Counted from the stretch's first letter, positions 22,443-33,766 are shown. The stretch: DNA of 64,000 nt from Bretschneidera sinensis (GCA_023935145.1 CM043700.1:34823120-34887119), one strand, 5' to 3'. Made by a program: numbers and translations. Notes: generated from the sequence alone by a model not told the origin.

Positions 22443-23414
22443 TCAGAAGGAGGATAGCTCAGCGAAGAAGTGCTGGGACTCGGTGGGTCTCATATCCGAA
22501 TGGTCCTCCTCCCGTACCGGGCTCATGACAGGGGCCTCGGTCTCCATGTGATCCTCCTCTACTCGCTCAGCTGCTGGAGCAGGAACTGGGGGACCTCGTG
22601 GCATGTGTGATATGCTCTGTGTCCACTGAGCCCGTCCAAAGATAGGATGCTCTCGTACTGGCCCGTCACTATGGGTCCTCTTAATCCCCTTCTTCTTAAG
22701 GATGGAGGTGAGTAGGAACGGGAAAGGGAGTCCCCAAGCATTGGCCGTGGAAGTCTGACGGCCATGTACATGATCCCAGAACTTGTGCAGCTGGCTCCAA
22801 ATGACAGACGGGATGGAGTACCAGTGGCCTCTATGGAAGGCGTATAATATCTGAAGAAACTGGTCTCGCCGCTGTGTCTTGTGCCCCAACGGACACACAT
22901 TATGCTGGAGGATCGTATCGATGAGCCATAGTCTGGGGGGCAGCTTGGATCAGCCGGCCGCATTGTTATGCCTGTCGGCATACTGGCCAGCGCACATATC
23001 CATGATGATTTCGACCAGGGCAAAGGACTCCGGCTGCTCCTCGATATCAGTGCCCTCATGAGGGGACTCATCCGTGCAATGAAGAGCAGTGGCGATATCG
23101 GTACTGGTCACCTCGATGGGCGTGCCCCTCACTGAAGAGGTGAGGACCCCCGGTCTGCTGCAGTCGAAAGATAAATGCTCATAAAACTGCACTACGAGCT
23201 GGGAGTAGGCAGTGGAGCACACCAGCTTAAACAGCCTCTTCAACCCTCGGAGTCGGAGTGCTTGGATGGCCCATTGAGTGGCATCCATGTGCTGGAATAT
23301 GTCGTCGATGGCGAAAGCGGTCTCGAACAACAACTCCCGTTGCTCGATGCTGGGCCGGGATGAGGAGGCACGACTGCTGGAGGCGCCAGACGTGGAAACA
23401 GATGGTCGAGACAT
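22443..23414 (-). pseudogene. Element D extra ORF, 'putative plant transposon protein' domain (PF20167-like)
   Basis: One frame of 324 codons from ATG at 23414 to TGA at 22443, interrupted by a single in-frame TGA at 22952-22950. Residues about 80-150 carry LVQFYEHLSF and VRGTPIEVTSTDIATAL. After the internal stop come LWLIDTILQHNVCPLGHKTQ, RGHWYSIPSVIW and WGLPFPFLLTSIL. These resemble the domain called putative plant transposon protein, whose biochemical role I do not know. It starts with a Ser-rich tail and ends acidic. A further frame (22435-22205) continues with a coiled-coil-like LEARFTRWEAMLQAIL. An envelope protein is unlikely because no signal or membrane helix is seen. Confidence 0.7.
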
Positions 23415-23429
23415 GCTGGTGCTTGGCTT

Positions 23430-23520
23430 CTAGCTGATTTGCGATCGATCTCAGTGGTTTGCACTCGATTGCACACTGTCTATGCGCTCGATCGCACCTA
23501 CCTTGCGCTCGATCGCACCC
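23430..23520. repeat. TCGATCGCA motif array before the extra ORF
   Basis: Copies TTGCGATCGATC, TTTGCACTCGATTGCAC, ATGCGCTCGATCGCACC and TTGCGCTCGATCGCACC lie 16 to about 105 bp upstream of the ATG at 23414 on the minus strand. Confidence 0.85.
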
Positions 23521-24231
23521 GGTCAGGATTTACGTCGAACAACTTATGTTCACCAAACAGGCAAGCTATAGTCTTTTCAATGTGGAACTCGTTCCTACCC
23601 CTCCTGCAACCAAACAACCATTCAATCAAACACACAGTAATGTATATGTAAAATGAATTCACAGTTTCTATTTAAAATTCGTGTATGTGTACAATACCTT
23701 GTGCAATGTATGACGGAATGTGAATAGGGAGGGGGGTTGACGGCGGTGCTGGTGGAGGACGGTGGTGAGTGTAAGGTGATGATGAGGTGTTGTGGTGGTT
23801 GGGTGTGAGGTAGGGTGATGTGGGCAGGGGGCGAGTGAGAGTGAGAGCAAATGTGCAGGGGGCGAGTGAGAGTGAGAGCAAATGTGCAGGGGGCGAGTGA
23901 ATGAGTGAGTGAGTTCAATTTTATAAATGTCTCTGCCTCGATTGCGCTCGATCGCACACGGGGTGCGATCGATCGCACTCGTGCGCTCGCTTATGTTTTT
24001 AGGACACGTTCGATCGCACTTTTGCGCTCGATCGCACTGAAGGGTGCGATCGATCGCAAGTGTGGCATATAAGTATAATCAAAAACTTACCTTAGCAAAA
24101 AGAATGTCTAATTGAAACAACACAACCTTACCAGTTGTTAGTGGCTTCAGTACCACTAACCTTACCAGAGGTGCTTGAGCTTAATAGATGATCAAATTTT
24201 TACTTTGCTCAAGCACTCTCTTGCGACCGTG
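23521..24231 (-). other. Element D spacer between protease and extra ORF
   Basis: Non-coding spacer. It has an imperfect tandem duplication of a GGGGGCGAGTGAGAGTGAGA unit (23826-23900) and a second motif array at 23935-24062 with GCGCTCGATCGCA and the palindrome TGCGATCGATCGCA. A full autonomous Gypsy element would have RT, RNase H and integrase between protease and the 3' region; here there are under 900 bp and no trace of them. Confidence 0.8.
23935..24062. repeat. TCGATCGCA motif array between protease and extra ORF
   Basis: Six copies including the perfect palindrome TGCGATCGATCGCA twice (about 23964 and 24046). Spacing is about 15-35 bp. Confidence 0.85.
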
Positions 24232-26754
24232 CTAGTTATTTGGAGGGAAGCACCTAGAGTCCACCTCTTGGAGCACTAGTGCTTGTGTTTCAGCTGTATA
24301 CTGTACTGATTCAAGTGCTGTTGATAGTGTCTTCATCTCCCATCTTGACATCTGGTCAACATAATAAGGAAAAGTAGTATGAGTAAGTGCAGGAGGTTTA
24401 ATTTGTAGAGCACACTTACTTGAAGGTTTTGGTGTGTCCTTGAAAAGGTGCACATCTTTAATCACATTATCCTCCTCCGGCCTAATGTCTACTCTTGTGT
24501 TTTCATGGTAGGGGAGAGTCTCCAATGTAGTGGTGCGATGGACCTGAGAAGCTTTCTCAACAACACTTTGCATGAAATTCATTTTAGAATTTTCATCATC
24601 ATTACTGGTCGATTTTAATGTATTAAACATTTGAAATTGTATTTCCTCATCATTTACTCTCATTGTGATAATGCCCCGTTTTACACTAATATTAGTGTCA
24701 GCAGTTATCATAAAGGGGCGTCCTAGGATGATGGGGAGTGGTAATGGCAAAGTACATTCTTCCATATCTAATACTATAAAATCAGCAGGTATAATGAATT
24801 TTCCTACTCTTACCAACACGTCCTCAAGGATACCTCTTGGTCGTTTGATGCTTCGGTCAGCTAGTTGCAAAGTGACGGAGGTTGGTTGAAGCTCCCCCAA
24901 ACCTAGTGTCTCGTATACACTGTATGGTAGTAGGTTGACACTCGCTCCTAGATCCAATAGTGCATGTTCGAATAGCTGATCACCTAGCCTGCAAAGAATA
25001 GTAAAACTACCCGGATCTTTTAGTTTAGGTGGTAATTTTCTTAAAAGCACAGCACTTACCTCTTCAGTTAAGGCTACCATCTCATGCTCCTGGAACTTCC
25101 TTTTGTTAGTGCAATATTCTTTTAAAAATTTAGCATATGCAGGGATTTGTTTAATGGCATCTAACAAAGGAATATTAATCTCTACTTTCCGCAAGGTTTC
25201 AAAAATATCAATTAGTTTATTGACTTTCTTCTGTTTTACTAACCTTTGCGGGAAGGGTGGAGCATTCACCTTCTCCGTCTCACTTACCCCTGATGCTGAT
25301 GGTGTCTCTTTGGACGGTGCTGTAAGCTCATCGGATCCAATCACCTTGCCATTTCTTAAGGTTGTGACGGCTTTTAGTTGTTGATGCTTACCAGGGTTGG
25401 GTAGTGTTTGAGCTGGGAGCTCTCCTTGCTTTCTGCTACTGAGCTCTTTAGCTAAATGTCCCATCTGTACCTCTAGTCTTTGAATTGCTTACTCATGTGC
25501 CGCATTGGTTTGTTTTTGCTGAGTCATGAACTGTTCTTGCGACGTCATCAGTTGTCTTACTAGATTTTCGAGGTCGTTTCTTTTTGGTTCAGAATTAGCA
25601 TGGGCAGTGGGCTGCTGATTTCGTTGCTGTCCTTGGTTGTTTTGATTGTTACTCCATGAGAAATTTGGGTGATTCCGCCATCCAGGGTTGTAGGTGTTTG
25701 CATATGGGTTATTCTTTGGCGGATAGTTGTTGGGTCCCACATAATTTGCTTGCTCCGGATCTACAGATAACGGACAAGCATTAGTATTGTGATCATATTG
25801 AGAGCATATCGCACATACCTGTAGTGGTGTAGCTGAGGTAGTTTGAGCAGCCATGGCTTTTACCAATAAATCTAGTTTTTTTTCCATTGCAGCCATTTGA
25901 GGGGAAGATCATCCATTCGTATTTACCTCATACACACCTTTACCTTTGGTCATATGTCTACCTCGAGAGGAGAATTGCTGAGTGTGTTCGCTGAGGGTTT
26001 CAAACAGTTCCATTGCCTCTTCGCTGCTTTTCTCCATAAGGACTCCTCCACAACCTGAATCAATAATACATTTATTAGTATCATTTAAACCTTCGTAGAA
26101 TGCTTGTACCAGTTCATCTTGAGGTAGGTTGTGATGTGGGCATTTGAGTAGCAATTCATTGAAGTGTCCCCATGCTTCGAAGAAAAGGTCCCCATCCTTT
26201 TGTTGGAAGGATTGGATCTCCTTCCTCATTTGTCTTGTCTTTTGGGCTGGGAAGAATTTCCTCAAGAATTTGTTTGCTAACTCCTCCCAAGTGTGGATGG
26301 AAACTGCAGGCAAGGAATTATACCAAAGTTTAGCATTATCTTTCAAGGAAAAAGGGAATAGAATTAACCTTATTCCTTCTTGGTCTAGTCCTTGTATGTG
26401 CTGGAACTTGCAAAGATCAAAAAATTCTCGGAGATGTAAGTGTGGATCTTCATTAGGAGTTCCCCTAAAATGCGTCAAGGCATTCAAGATTTGCGGAGAT
26501 ATGTAATAATTTCCCACTGCCTCAGGTTGATATGCGATGCATGATGGTTGATCGATGTTCCGAGGGATGAAGGATTGCTTCATTGGAACTCGTGCAGGTG
26601 GTTGCTGGTTTTCGAGCTGTTCCACCATTTGTGTTTCGTTCTCGATTTCTCCTTTGTTCTCCTCAAAGTTGTCCCTAAGCCTTTGTCGGATGGTCTGTTC
26701 AAGCTCGGGATCGAGGGAAAAGAATTCCGGATGTCGGGATCGAAGTCCGTGCAT
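24232..26754 (-). pseudogene. Element D gag-protease
   Basis: A single frame of 841 codons runs from ATG 26754 to a stop at 24232, with two in-frame stops: TGA at 25911-25909 and TAA at 25491-25489 (the latter probably CAA to TAA, since HEQAIQ is the expected reading). Residues about 70-230 form a retrotransposon gag domain (FRGTPNEDPHLHLREFFDL, WEELANKFLRKFFP). A CCHC knuckle CAICSQYDHNTNAC (CX2CX4HX4C) lies near 25770-25825. An aspartic protease with LLDLGASVNLLPYSVYETLG lies near 24900-24960, and ILGRPFM follows near 24710. Asp-Leu-Gly-Ala replaces the usual Asp-Ser/Thr-Gly-Ala, a variant common in OTA elements. No RT follows. Confidence 0.9.
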
Positions 26755-26996
26755 AAAGCAGAGAAACCAGTTTTAGTGCAGCAGTGCAACTCTGTTGCTC
26801 GGGTACTCTCTGCCCTAAATGCGCTCGATCGCACAGGAGCTTGCGATCGATCGCAAATTCCACAGAAAGTGCAAGTAGGGTTTCGTGAAGTACCTGAAAG
26901 ATAAAACAACTTTGATTAAGTTTTGATAAAAGATGGTAAAAATAAAATAATAACAATGATAAAATGAAAGTAATCCTAAAATGAACTTTTAGCGCA
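26755..26996 (-). other. Element D 5' leader with motif pair
   Basis: Leader between the primer site and gag. It holds ATGCGCTCGATCGCAC and TTGCGATCGATCGCAA (26817-26857), 63-103 bp before the gag ATG. I see no coding sequence in it. Confidence 0.75.
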
Positions 26997-26997
26997 A

Positions 26998-27015
26998 TCC
27001 CCGGCAACGGCGCCA
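26998..27015 (-). other. Element D primer binding site (tRNA-Asp)
   Basis: On the minus strand it reads TGGCGCCGTTGCCGGGGA, the complement of a plant tRNA-Asp 3' end (CCCCGGCAACGGCGCCA, including the CCA tail). It starts 6 bp inside the LTR. This primer choice is usual for Athila and related OTA elements. Confidence 0.9.
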
Positions 27016-27021
27016 AAAACT

Positions 27022-28384
27022 TGTTGTGCGATAATATACCTAAATAAATAGGTGAATAATCGTACTTTGTTTTACTTGCAAATGCACAAGGTCAATAGTG
27101 TAGCATAGTGTGCGAATGCAAGATCATCTCCACAGGGATTGGTAAAGTTCGATCTAGAATTATGTTTGCAATGTAAAAAGATAGAAATAATAAACTGAAT
27201 GGTGATTTGATAATAATAAAGACATAGGGCTTTGATATCCACCACTAGTCATACATTCCCGATTTTGTATAAGGTATCAGTGCTCTAGCCTTATTATGTG
27301 TACCTACTGGTTGCCAACCTAAGGGCATGGTATCTACTCCTTAAGCTATTGATTTCCCTAAGCAACGAGTTAGGCATGGTATCTACTCTAACTCTTTTCT
27401 TCCTTAAGGGATTCAGCATGGTATCTGCTTGAGTTGTTCCTTAAGAAAACATAGGTACTGTGGAAATCGGCAACCACATGAGACCTAGGGCATGGTATCT
27501 ACTCCCGGTTTCCCATGTTGATTAACCCGGGTATCCGGATAAGATGGTCCCTTGTTACTAATGTTAGACCCAGGACTCGGTCATCCAAATTGATCTAACT
27601 AACCCATCCATACCACATGCATACGTTGGCCTTACACATACATATGAGGAATTTAAATAAGCACAGGTGTTAATCAAGTTAAGTAACATAATAAGCTATG
27701 CAAAGATTTAATCAATGAATAAAAATATGGGAATGCATAACCAGGGCTTCAATCGAGCCCTATAAGAGAGTTAGTTACACATACTAACTGAAGTAAACAT
27801 AATTAAACAAAACATAAGGGAGAAGAATAAACCCGAGAGAAGAGGCGTCAATTCTCTCCCAAGCTCTCCACTCTAAGTAAAAGAAAAGAGAAAAGTGTTT
27901 CTTTCTAAGGTCTGTTTTTGTGTGTGAGTTACAATTGTATTTATAGGTCTTTGAGAAGTCCTAATAGACCCATGAGTCCTAAACTTTCCTAAAACGAAAA
28001 TCTTGTATTTTCCAAAATAAGGTTCTGCAGTTTACTGTTCACGCCCGTATATTTGCGCTCGATCGCATGTGGCCTTGCGCTCGATCGCAATGTGCGCTCA
28101 TGTGCGCTCGATCGCATGTGTCCTTGCGCTCGATCCTACAAGTGTGCGCATGATCGTATGTGCGCTCGATCGCATTGCATTTGCGCTCGATCGCACTTTG
28201 TCCAAAAAGTGCTCCAGGGCTTCTAGATTTCTTCCTTAAAGTGCCAAAACTGCTTCTTTTTCTCCAAGACCCTATAAAAACATGTAAAACACACAAATGG
28301 AGTAAAAGATACCAAATTAACGTAATAAAGGATCTAACAAGTGTAAATAAGGGGGCTTAAATATGTATATTTAAGCGTCTATCA
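27022..28384 (-). repeat. Element D 5' LTR
   Basis: 1,363 bp, the partner of 19610-20971. It holds the same motif array (28054-28197). The presumed promoter would drive minus-strand transcription through gag; I do not mark a specific TATA box. Confidence 0.95.
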
Positions 28385-30238
28385 GTGACAAGTCCACCAT
28401 CTCTTAGAGTTAGCTCCTTGAATACACTTTTATCACCGATCATGTGTTTTGAGCATCCACTATCAAGGTACCAACAATTACCTTTTTCCTTGATGTGGAG
28501 ACATATCTACATCACACAATGATACACAATGGTATTTTTAGGTACCCAAAATTTCTTGGGTCCTTTGGGGTTAGTCCTTGAAAATACGGTTCCTTTTGGG
28601 ACCCATACTTTCTTAACAGCATATGGTGATCTATAGACATGTTGATAATGCACAATTCTAGGATGGCAGTTATTGAATTTTCTAGGAGTCTTTAGTTGTG
28701 CATGCCTATAATGCTTAGGATATGAGTTCCTAGGATACATGTTTCTATTGTGAGGAATATGAATATACATGTCATTTCCAGAAAATGTATGATGATGATT
28801 TCTAGGATACATGCTTGCATTATCATGAGTATGCATATTATTTCTAGAATAACTATGATTGTATTTCCTAGGATATGCTTGTGCAGTGTGCAAGTCTTGA
28901 GTATACAAATTGTTCCTAGGATGTATGTGATGATTATTCCTAGCATGTGCATAAGCATTCCTTGAATGAGCATAAATATAAGCATGAGTATTTCTAGGAT
29001 TCTTCAATCTTATATAAGCATTAGAATTAGTATTTCTAGACATGCTATCATTCAATGTGGGTGTGATTTTAACCTTTGAAGTAGAGGCTTCATTCACACA
29101 TGAAGCTTTCATGAATAAGCCCTCTTTTGATTTTTGCTTGCCTAATGGAGAATAACTTAACCCGGATTTTCCTCCATTTAATCTTTGGCAAGATAGCACT
29201 TCATCTAGCTTTTCTTTTCCAAGCATAAGTCTAGATATTGTCTCATTCAATTTTATTATCTTCTTCTTTAAGTTTTCATTTTCAACTTTAAGAAAATCTT
29301 GAGAAGAATCATAAAACAATGAAGATAGTTTATCTTTTTCTTCTTTTAGACCTACCATCTCTTTAGAAAGAGATGACACCTCATTTTTAAGAATGATGTT
29401 CCTAAAATCAATTTCTTCAATTCTTCATACATTTCATTTATAACTTCTATCAATTCTTCACTATCACTAACAATGTTATTTTTTGAAGAGGAAGAAGTCG
29501 ATACCTCATTTTCGTCGTTGATTGCTATAAGACATAGGTTGGTCATTTCCTCGTATCTGATCTCTTTTTTCGAGGAGTCTTCTTCTTCGTCATCACCATC
29601 ACGATTAACATCTTCAATTTCCATAAGAGGTAAGGATGTGGTGGAACCATCAATTTTGTAATCCAAGTAGCTTTCATTCTTCTTGAGGGATTCCACAAGC
29701 TTTTCTAAACTTTTACTTTTAGAATGCTTTGTCAAAATAATTTTCCATTGATTTGACAAAGACCTAAGAAATATTCTCAAAAGTTCAAGGTTGGAATAAA
29801 TTTTATCCATGAAAGATAAAGTTTTAACAAGTATGGTAAAACGAGTTTGCAAATAAAAAATTGATTCATTTTCATTCATTTTAAAATGCTTTAAGTCATG
29901 AACAAAGTTTTTTAATTTGAAATTCTTTTCTTACTCATTTCCTCCATGTATACCTCCAATAAATCCCAAATTTCTTTTGCAATCTTACATGAGGAAATTT
30001 GATCAACTTCATTTTGATCAAGAGAACTATAAAACATTTTCATAAATTTAGTATTTAGTTGAATGAATTTACAATCATTTGCATCAAAATCATTTTCATT
30101 TTCAAGAATGAAATACCAAGCATAATAATCATAAGCTTGAATAAAAATCTTCATTTGAGCTTTCCAATGTGTGAAATTTGTTCCATGGAGAAGAGGAGGA
30201 CTAGTAGGATCTCTTCCTTCTAAAAATATAGTTGCCAT
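28385..30238 (-). pseudogene. Element C gag and protease start
   Basis: Segments 30238-29912 (LHGTNFTHWKAQMKIFIQA), 29879-29352 and 29379-28507 give a Copia UBN2-type gag with an acidic DDEEED stretch and EEMTNLCLIA. The last 290 codons hold a coiled-coil-like start, then about 150 residues rich in His, Asn, Tyr and Arg with repeated PRN units, then VWVPKGTVF and FWVPKNT, the gag-pro junction repeats of SIRE-like elements. I find no CCHC knuckle in the place where the family normally has one. Protease LDSGCSKHMIGD lies at about 28430-28470, just before the break by element D. Confidence 0.85.
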
Positions 30239-30280
30239 AGGATCAACTCTAGGATGTTAAGCCTAAAATAAGAGCACCTT

Positions 30281-30292
30281 GCTTTGATACCA
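30281..30292 (-). other. Element C primer binding site (tRNA-Met)
   Basis: Minus strand TGGTATCAAAGC, two bases inside the right LTR, one change from TGGTATCAGAGC. Confidence 0.85.
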
Positions 30293-30294
30293 AT

Positions 30295-31953
30295 TGTTAG
30301 TCCAAAATATACTATGGCAATACCCAAGAGGGGGTGAATTGGGTATTAAAAAATTGAATACTTTGCAATCTCAAATATCAAAATATATGCGAAATTAAAT
30401 CAAATTAATCTTTCTAAATTACTAGCACAAAGATGAGAGAGTTTATTGCTTAATATAGAAATGATAATTGAATTATAAAATAATTAAGCAATCAATCTCA
30501 TTTACTTGAATAATAAATAATTATAAGCAAGTAATTATGAAAGTAATTAGAATATAGAGTTAGAGAGATGCAAACTCGATTTATAGTGGTTCAGCAGTAT
30601 CGGAATCCTTCCGACCCTACGTCCACTCTCTTCAAGGATTCTCCTTGAAGTCTTTCACTAAAACAAGCAACTTCACGGGTGTTGCTCAAACTATAACACA
30701 AGCAACTTACAGGTGTTGCTCAAACCGTAACACAAGCAACTTACGGGTGTTGCTCAAACCGAAGTGTATAAGCCCAACACTCACTAGCTCGCTTACAAAC
30801 TCTTACAAGAGTTACAACAACTCTTTTAACAAGATAATGAAAGGAAAGTTTGAAACAAACAAACAAGAGAGAGATTTCTCAATGAATATTACAACTCAAT
30901 ATTTTCTCTCTCAAAAGCTTATAGCTTGATAATGGAGTTTTTGGCTCAAGAAGAAGAGAATAAAGATTTTGTTTTAATCCTTTGTTGTGGAATGTTTCTC
31001 TCCTTTTCAAATGACCTTTGAAGCTCTATTTATAGTGTCTTGAAGTCTTTTAGCCGTTGGAGACAAAATAGAGCCGTTAGAGACAAGTTTAAATTCAAAA
31101 AAATAGCTGTTGTAACGTGCCCAGTCGACTGTCCACTTATGGCAGTCGACTGTCCTTTATAACTGATGTGAAAACTGAATTTTGGAGCACCCAGTCGACT
31201 AGAACTATTCACCCAGTCGACTGGGTCAGTATTTGTGCGCTACTACAGTGTTTTCATGATGAACAGTGTTTTAGCATCAATTTTCCTCATATCTCTTTAT
31301 TTTTTTTGGATTTTTGAGTACCAAAAAATCTCCTAATTGAATCAAACTTTCTTGCACATTAAACACATGAGTTAAACACTTCAAAAGTATTTTGTTATCA
31401 TCAAAATTAATCTAATCAATTTCTTGATTGAGGCATTTTTTATGATGACAAAACATATTACAAATTTAAGCATACTGTGTGTGCAAGATATATGAAGAAT
31501 GATATATTACAAATGCTCAAGTAATTTTCTATGTCAACATAAATTCTTCTTAAGTTCAATTAGAGAATGTTAAGTATTGAGCCCAAAGAATTTATTTGCA
31601 TTTAATAAAATCACATGGAGATTTTATATCTTCAATTAATTAAGACTATATAATAAAATGCAATGCAAATATAATTAGCTCCTAAAAATTGAAATGCTTA
31701 CAAAGTGTATCTTAGGATTCAAACCTATAATTTATCCCTATTGTCTTTGAAGTTGCGTTTAAATTATTCTCCTTGAATTTGATCTTTTGGAGAGCTTATT
31801 GACTTTTGAGATCATCAACTTTGATTCACCAATTTCTACAATGTTAATCTTTTTTTTATGTATAAGCACTATTAACAATCTGTATCACTTAAGTAATATT
31901 CATTAGTGCTTAATTAAGATTTTTGTCACTATTAAAATCATTCAGGGTCAACA
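30295..31953 (-). repeat. Element C 5' LTR
   Basis: 1,659 bp, the partner of 14357-16020 with more differences than the element D pair. It contains GTCGAC motifs at 31122-31225 and the repeated AAGCAACTTACGGGTGTTGC units (30663-30765). Confidence 0.92.
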
Positions 31954-33148
31954 AGAGCATTAGGTTTTATGATTTTGTAGACTCCATGAGAACTTAAAGA
32001 AGTGAAAGATCTAAATGAACTATATTTTAGTGCAGAGTCTGAGGATAACATGGGACGTGCTAGAGCTAGAGGTAGAATTCAAAATTTGAAGGGACGTGGT
32101 AGACCCCCAATATTTAAAAGAACTGAAGCAGAGGGGGAAGTTGAGTCTGTGGTTCCTGCGAGGGAACAGATTGATAGTGCAACTAGTATTAGTAGAGCTG
32201 GGAGAGAATCTGAGGTTAGAAGAGATGAATTGAGAGAAGTTCTTAATAATGTTATAGAAACGATGAATGCAACTGAAGAAATGGTTGATAATCTGTAGAA
32301 GATATTAAAGGGAAAGTGTATAGTAGAACCTGATATGGTAAGATAAGAGGTTTATGAGGGAGAAGCTGTGTTTGCACGTGAGATGCAAAGAGATTGTTTT
32401 GTGAGATTTCTTAAGCTTAAACCCCAGTCTTTTAGAGGATCTGTAAATCCTATGGAAGCTGAGCAGTGGATTAGATATGTTGAGAAATATTTGGAAGTCT
32501 TACTAGTGACAAATAGATAAAAGGTTGCTTTTACTTCATTTATGCTAGAAGGTGAAGCTTCACAATGGTGGGAAGATATTTTGCCTAGGGTGAGTACATA
32601 GGTAGAACAACCTTTAACTTGGAGCGAGTTTAAAGATGAGTTCTTTGCGAAATACTTTCCAGATACATTTCGAACCCAGCAGGAGAGAGATTTTATTCAC
32701 TTAAGGCAGAGTACCTTATCTGTGGCAGAGTATGATAGTAGATTTATAGCTATGTCAAGGTTTTTACCTGAGTTAGTGAATACGAAGGAGAAGAAATGTA
32801 AATGATTTATAGACGGGTTACACTAAGAAATTCGATCTAAACTTTCTTACATGGGCATAGGGAATTATGCTATACTGGTGTATTACAGATTGAGAAGAAT
32901 TTGATAGAGTTTAGAGGTATGAGAGATTACCTGAAGAGGTCTAGATTTGAGGGACCTAGAGGTAGTAGCAATATGGGTATACAGGGTGAGAAACCACCCC
33001 AGAAAGGGCGTTCTTTATCACAAAGAACTGTATTGTAGAGTCAGAGGTAAGCAGGATCTGTTGCTTCTGTAGCTCAGAGTAATGCCGGTGGAACCCCTAG
33101 ATTTGGGAGACAAGCTATGGAATTGGGAATTATGGTAAAGGAGTAAGT
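31954..33148 (+). pseudogene. Element B gag
   Basis: ORF 32002-32298 begins a charged region with GRARARGRIQN. Beyond a stop, the retrotransposon gag domain is readable to about 32940 (AEQWIRYVEKYLEVL, EASQWWEDILPRV, FKDEFFAKYFPDTFR) with at least four in-frame stops. Gag would form the virus-like particle. The sequence continues element B after removing element C, whose flank agagc sits at 31954-31958. Confidence 0.88.
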
Positions 33149-33766
33149 ATGCTACCAAAGGGAAGTGGTAATCTAATGTATGATCGAGAGTCAAGGGTTT
33201 GCTTTAAATATAATCAATCGGGGCATCTGTCTCAGAATTGTCCTACGCAAATATGCTTTATATGTGGTGAGGAAATACATGTTGTTGTAGATTGTCTAGT
33301 GGGCAAATCTGCTGACATAGGCGTTGGAAGCGTTGGGAGAAGACCAATGGAGAGAGGTGGTGGATCAGGGAGTATGCGGGGCAGAGGTCGAGGATCAGTA
33401 GCTGAGAGAGGACGTGGTAGCCAGTTTCAGTCCAGAGACAACAGAGTCTATGCATTGACCCAACAGGATGCACAAGCCATTCCCGATGTTGTTATGGGTA
33501 TGATATCTATCCTTGGTAGGCCTGCTAGATTATTAATTGATCCTGGTGCAACCCATTCTTTTGCATCTATTATTTATATGAAATTTATTGATGCTAGTGC
33601 TAGTCCTTTGATGCATACGATTATTGTTGAGGTTCCTACTAGAGATAGGGTTATTATTAGAACAATTTATCGAGGTTGTGTGATTAATATGGCTGATAGA
33701 GAATTTGAAGTTGATTTATTGCCTTTAGATATGACAACTTTTGATTTAATTCTGGGGATGAATTAG
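33149..33766 (+). pseudogene. Element B zinc knuckle and aspartic protease
   Basis: A 205-codon frame. It has two zinc knuckles: the first is damaged (CFKYNQSGHLSQNC, second Cys replaced by Tyr) and the second is intact in pattern (CFICGEEIHVVVDC). An Arg/Gly-rich linker follows, then the protease with LLIDPGATHSFAS (catalytic Asp; DPGATHSF is usual in Tekay-like elements) and LILGMN at the end. Confidence 0.88.

Larger units (their letters stand above)
19610..28384 (-). mobile_element. Non-autonomous OTA/Athila-like Gypsy element D
   Basis: The LTRs (19610-20971 and 27022-28384) start TGTTGTGCGAT and end GTCTATCA. An exact duplication gtgac lies at 19605-19609 and 28385-28389. About 15 differences separate the LTRs by eye, so insertion is recent. 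On the minus strand there is a tRNA-Asp primer site, gag plus protease (26754-24232), a separate ORF resembling PF20167 (23414-22443), then a long 3' region with polypurine copies. No RT, RNase H or integrase motif occurs in any frame, so it must move with borrowed enzymes. Confidence 0.92.
14357..31953 (-). mobile_element. Copia element C, inserted beside the element B primer site
   Basis: The LTRs (14357-16020 and 30295-31953) start TGTTGGTCC/TGTTAGTCC and end GGGTCAACA. The flanks are an exact 5-bp duplication, agagc (14352-14356 and 31954-31958). The minus-strand order is gag, protease, integrase, RT, RNase H, which defines Ty1/Copia. Long LTRs (1.66 kb) and the gag C-terminal VWVPKG repeats suggest a SIRE/Maximus-like clade. 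Element D splits its protease. Confidence 0.92.

Noticed and set aside
22559..23071. 170-codon minus-strand frame overlapping the extra ORF of element D
   Set aside because: It lies in another frame over the same bases. The frame at 23414-22443 carries the conserved blocks; this one is rich in Ser/Arg without motifs.
22205..23414. Envelope-like ORF in element D
   Set aside because: Position fits an Athila env-like gene, but there is no signal peptide or membrane helix and the blocks resemble the plant transposon protein domain instead.
28692..28985. 97-codon Ile/Met/Cys-rich frame
   Set aside because: Shadow of the His/Asn/Tyr-rich gag tail of element C in another frame.
26998..30292. tRNA gene pieces
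   Set aside because: The tRNA-like strings are primer binding sites complementary to tRNA 3' ends, next to LTRs; no full tRNA cloverleaf is present.
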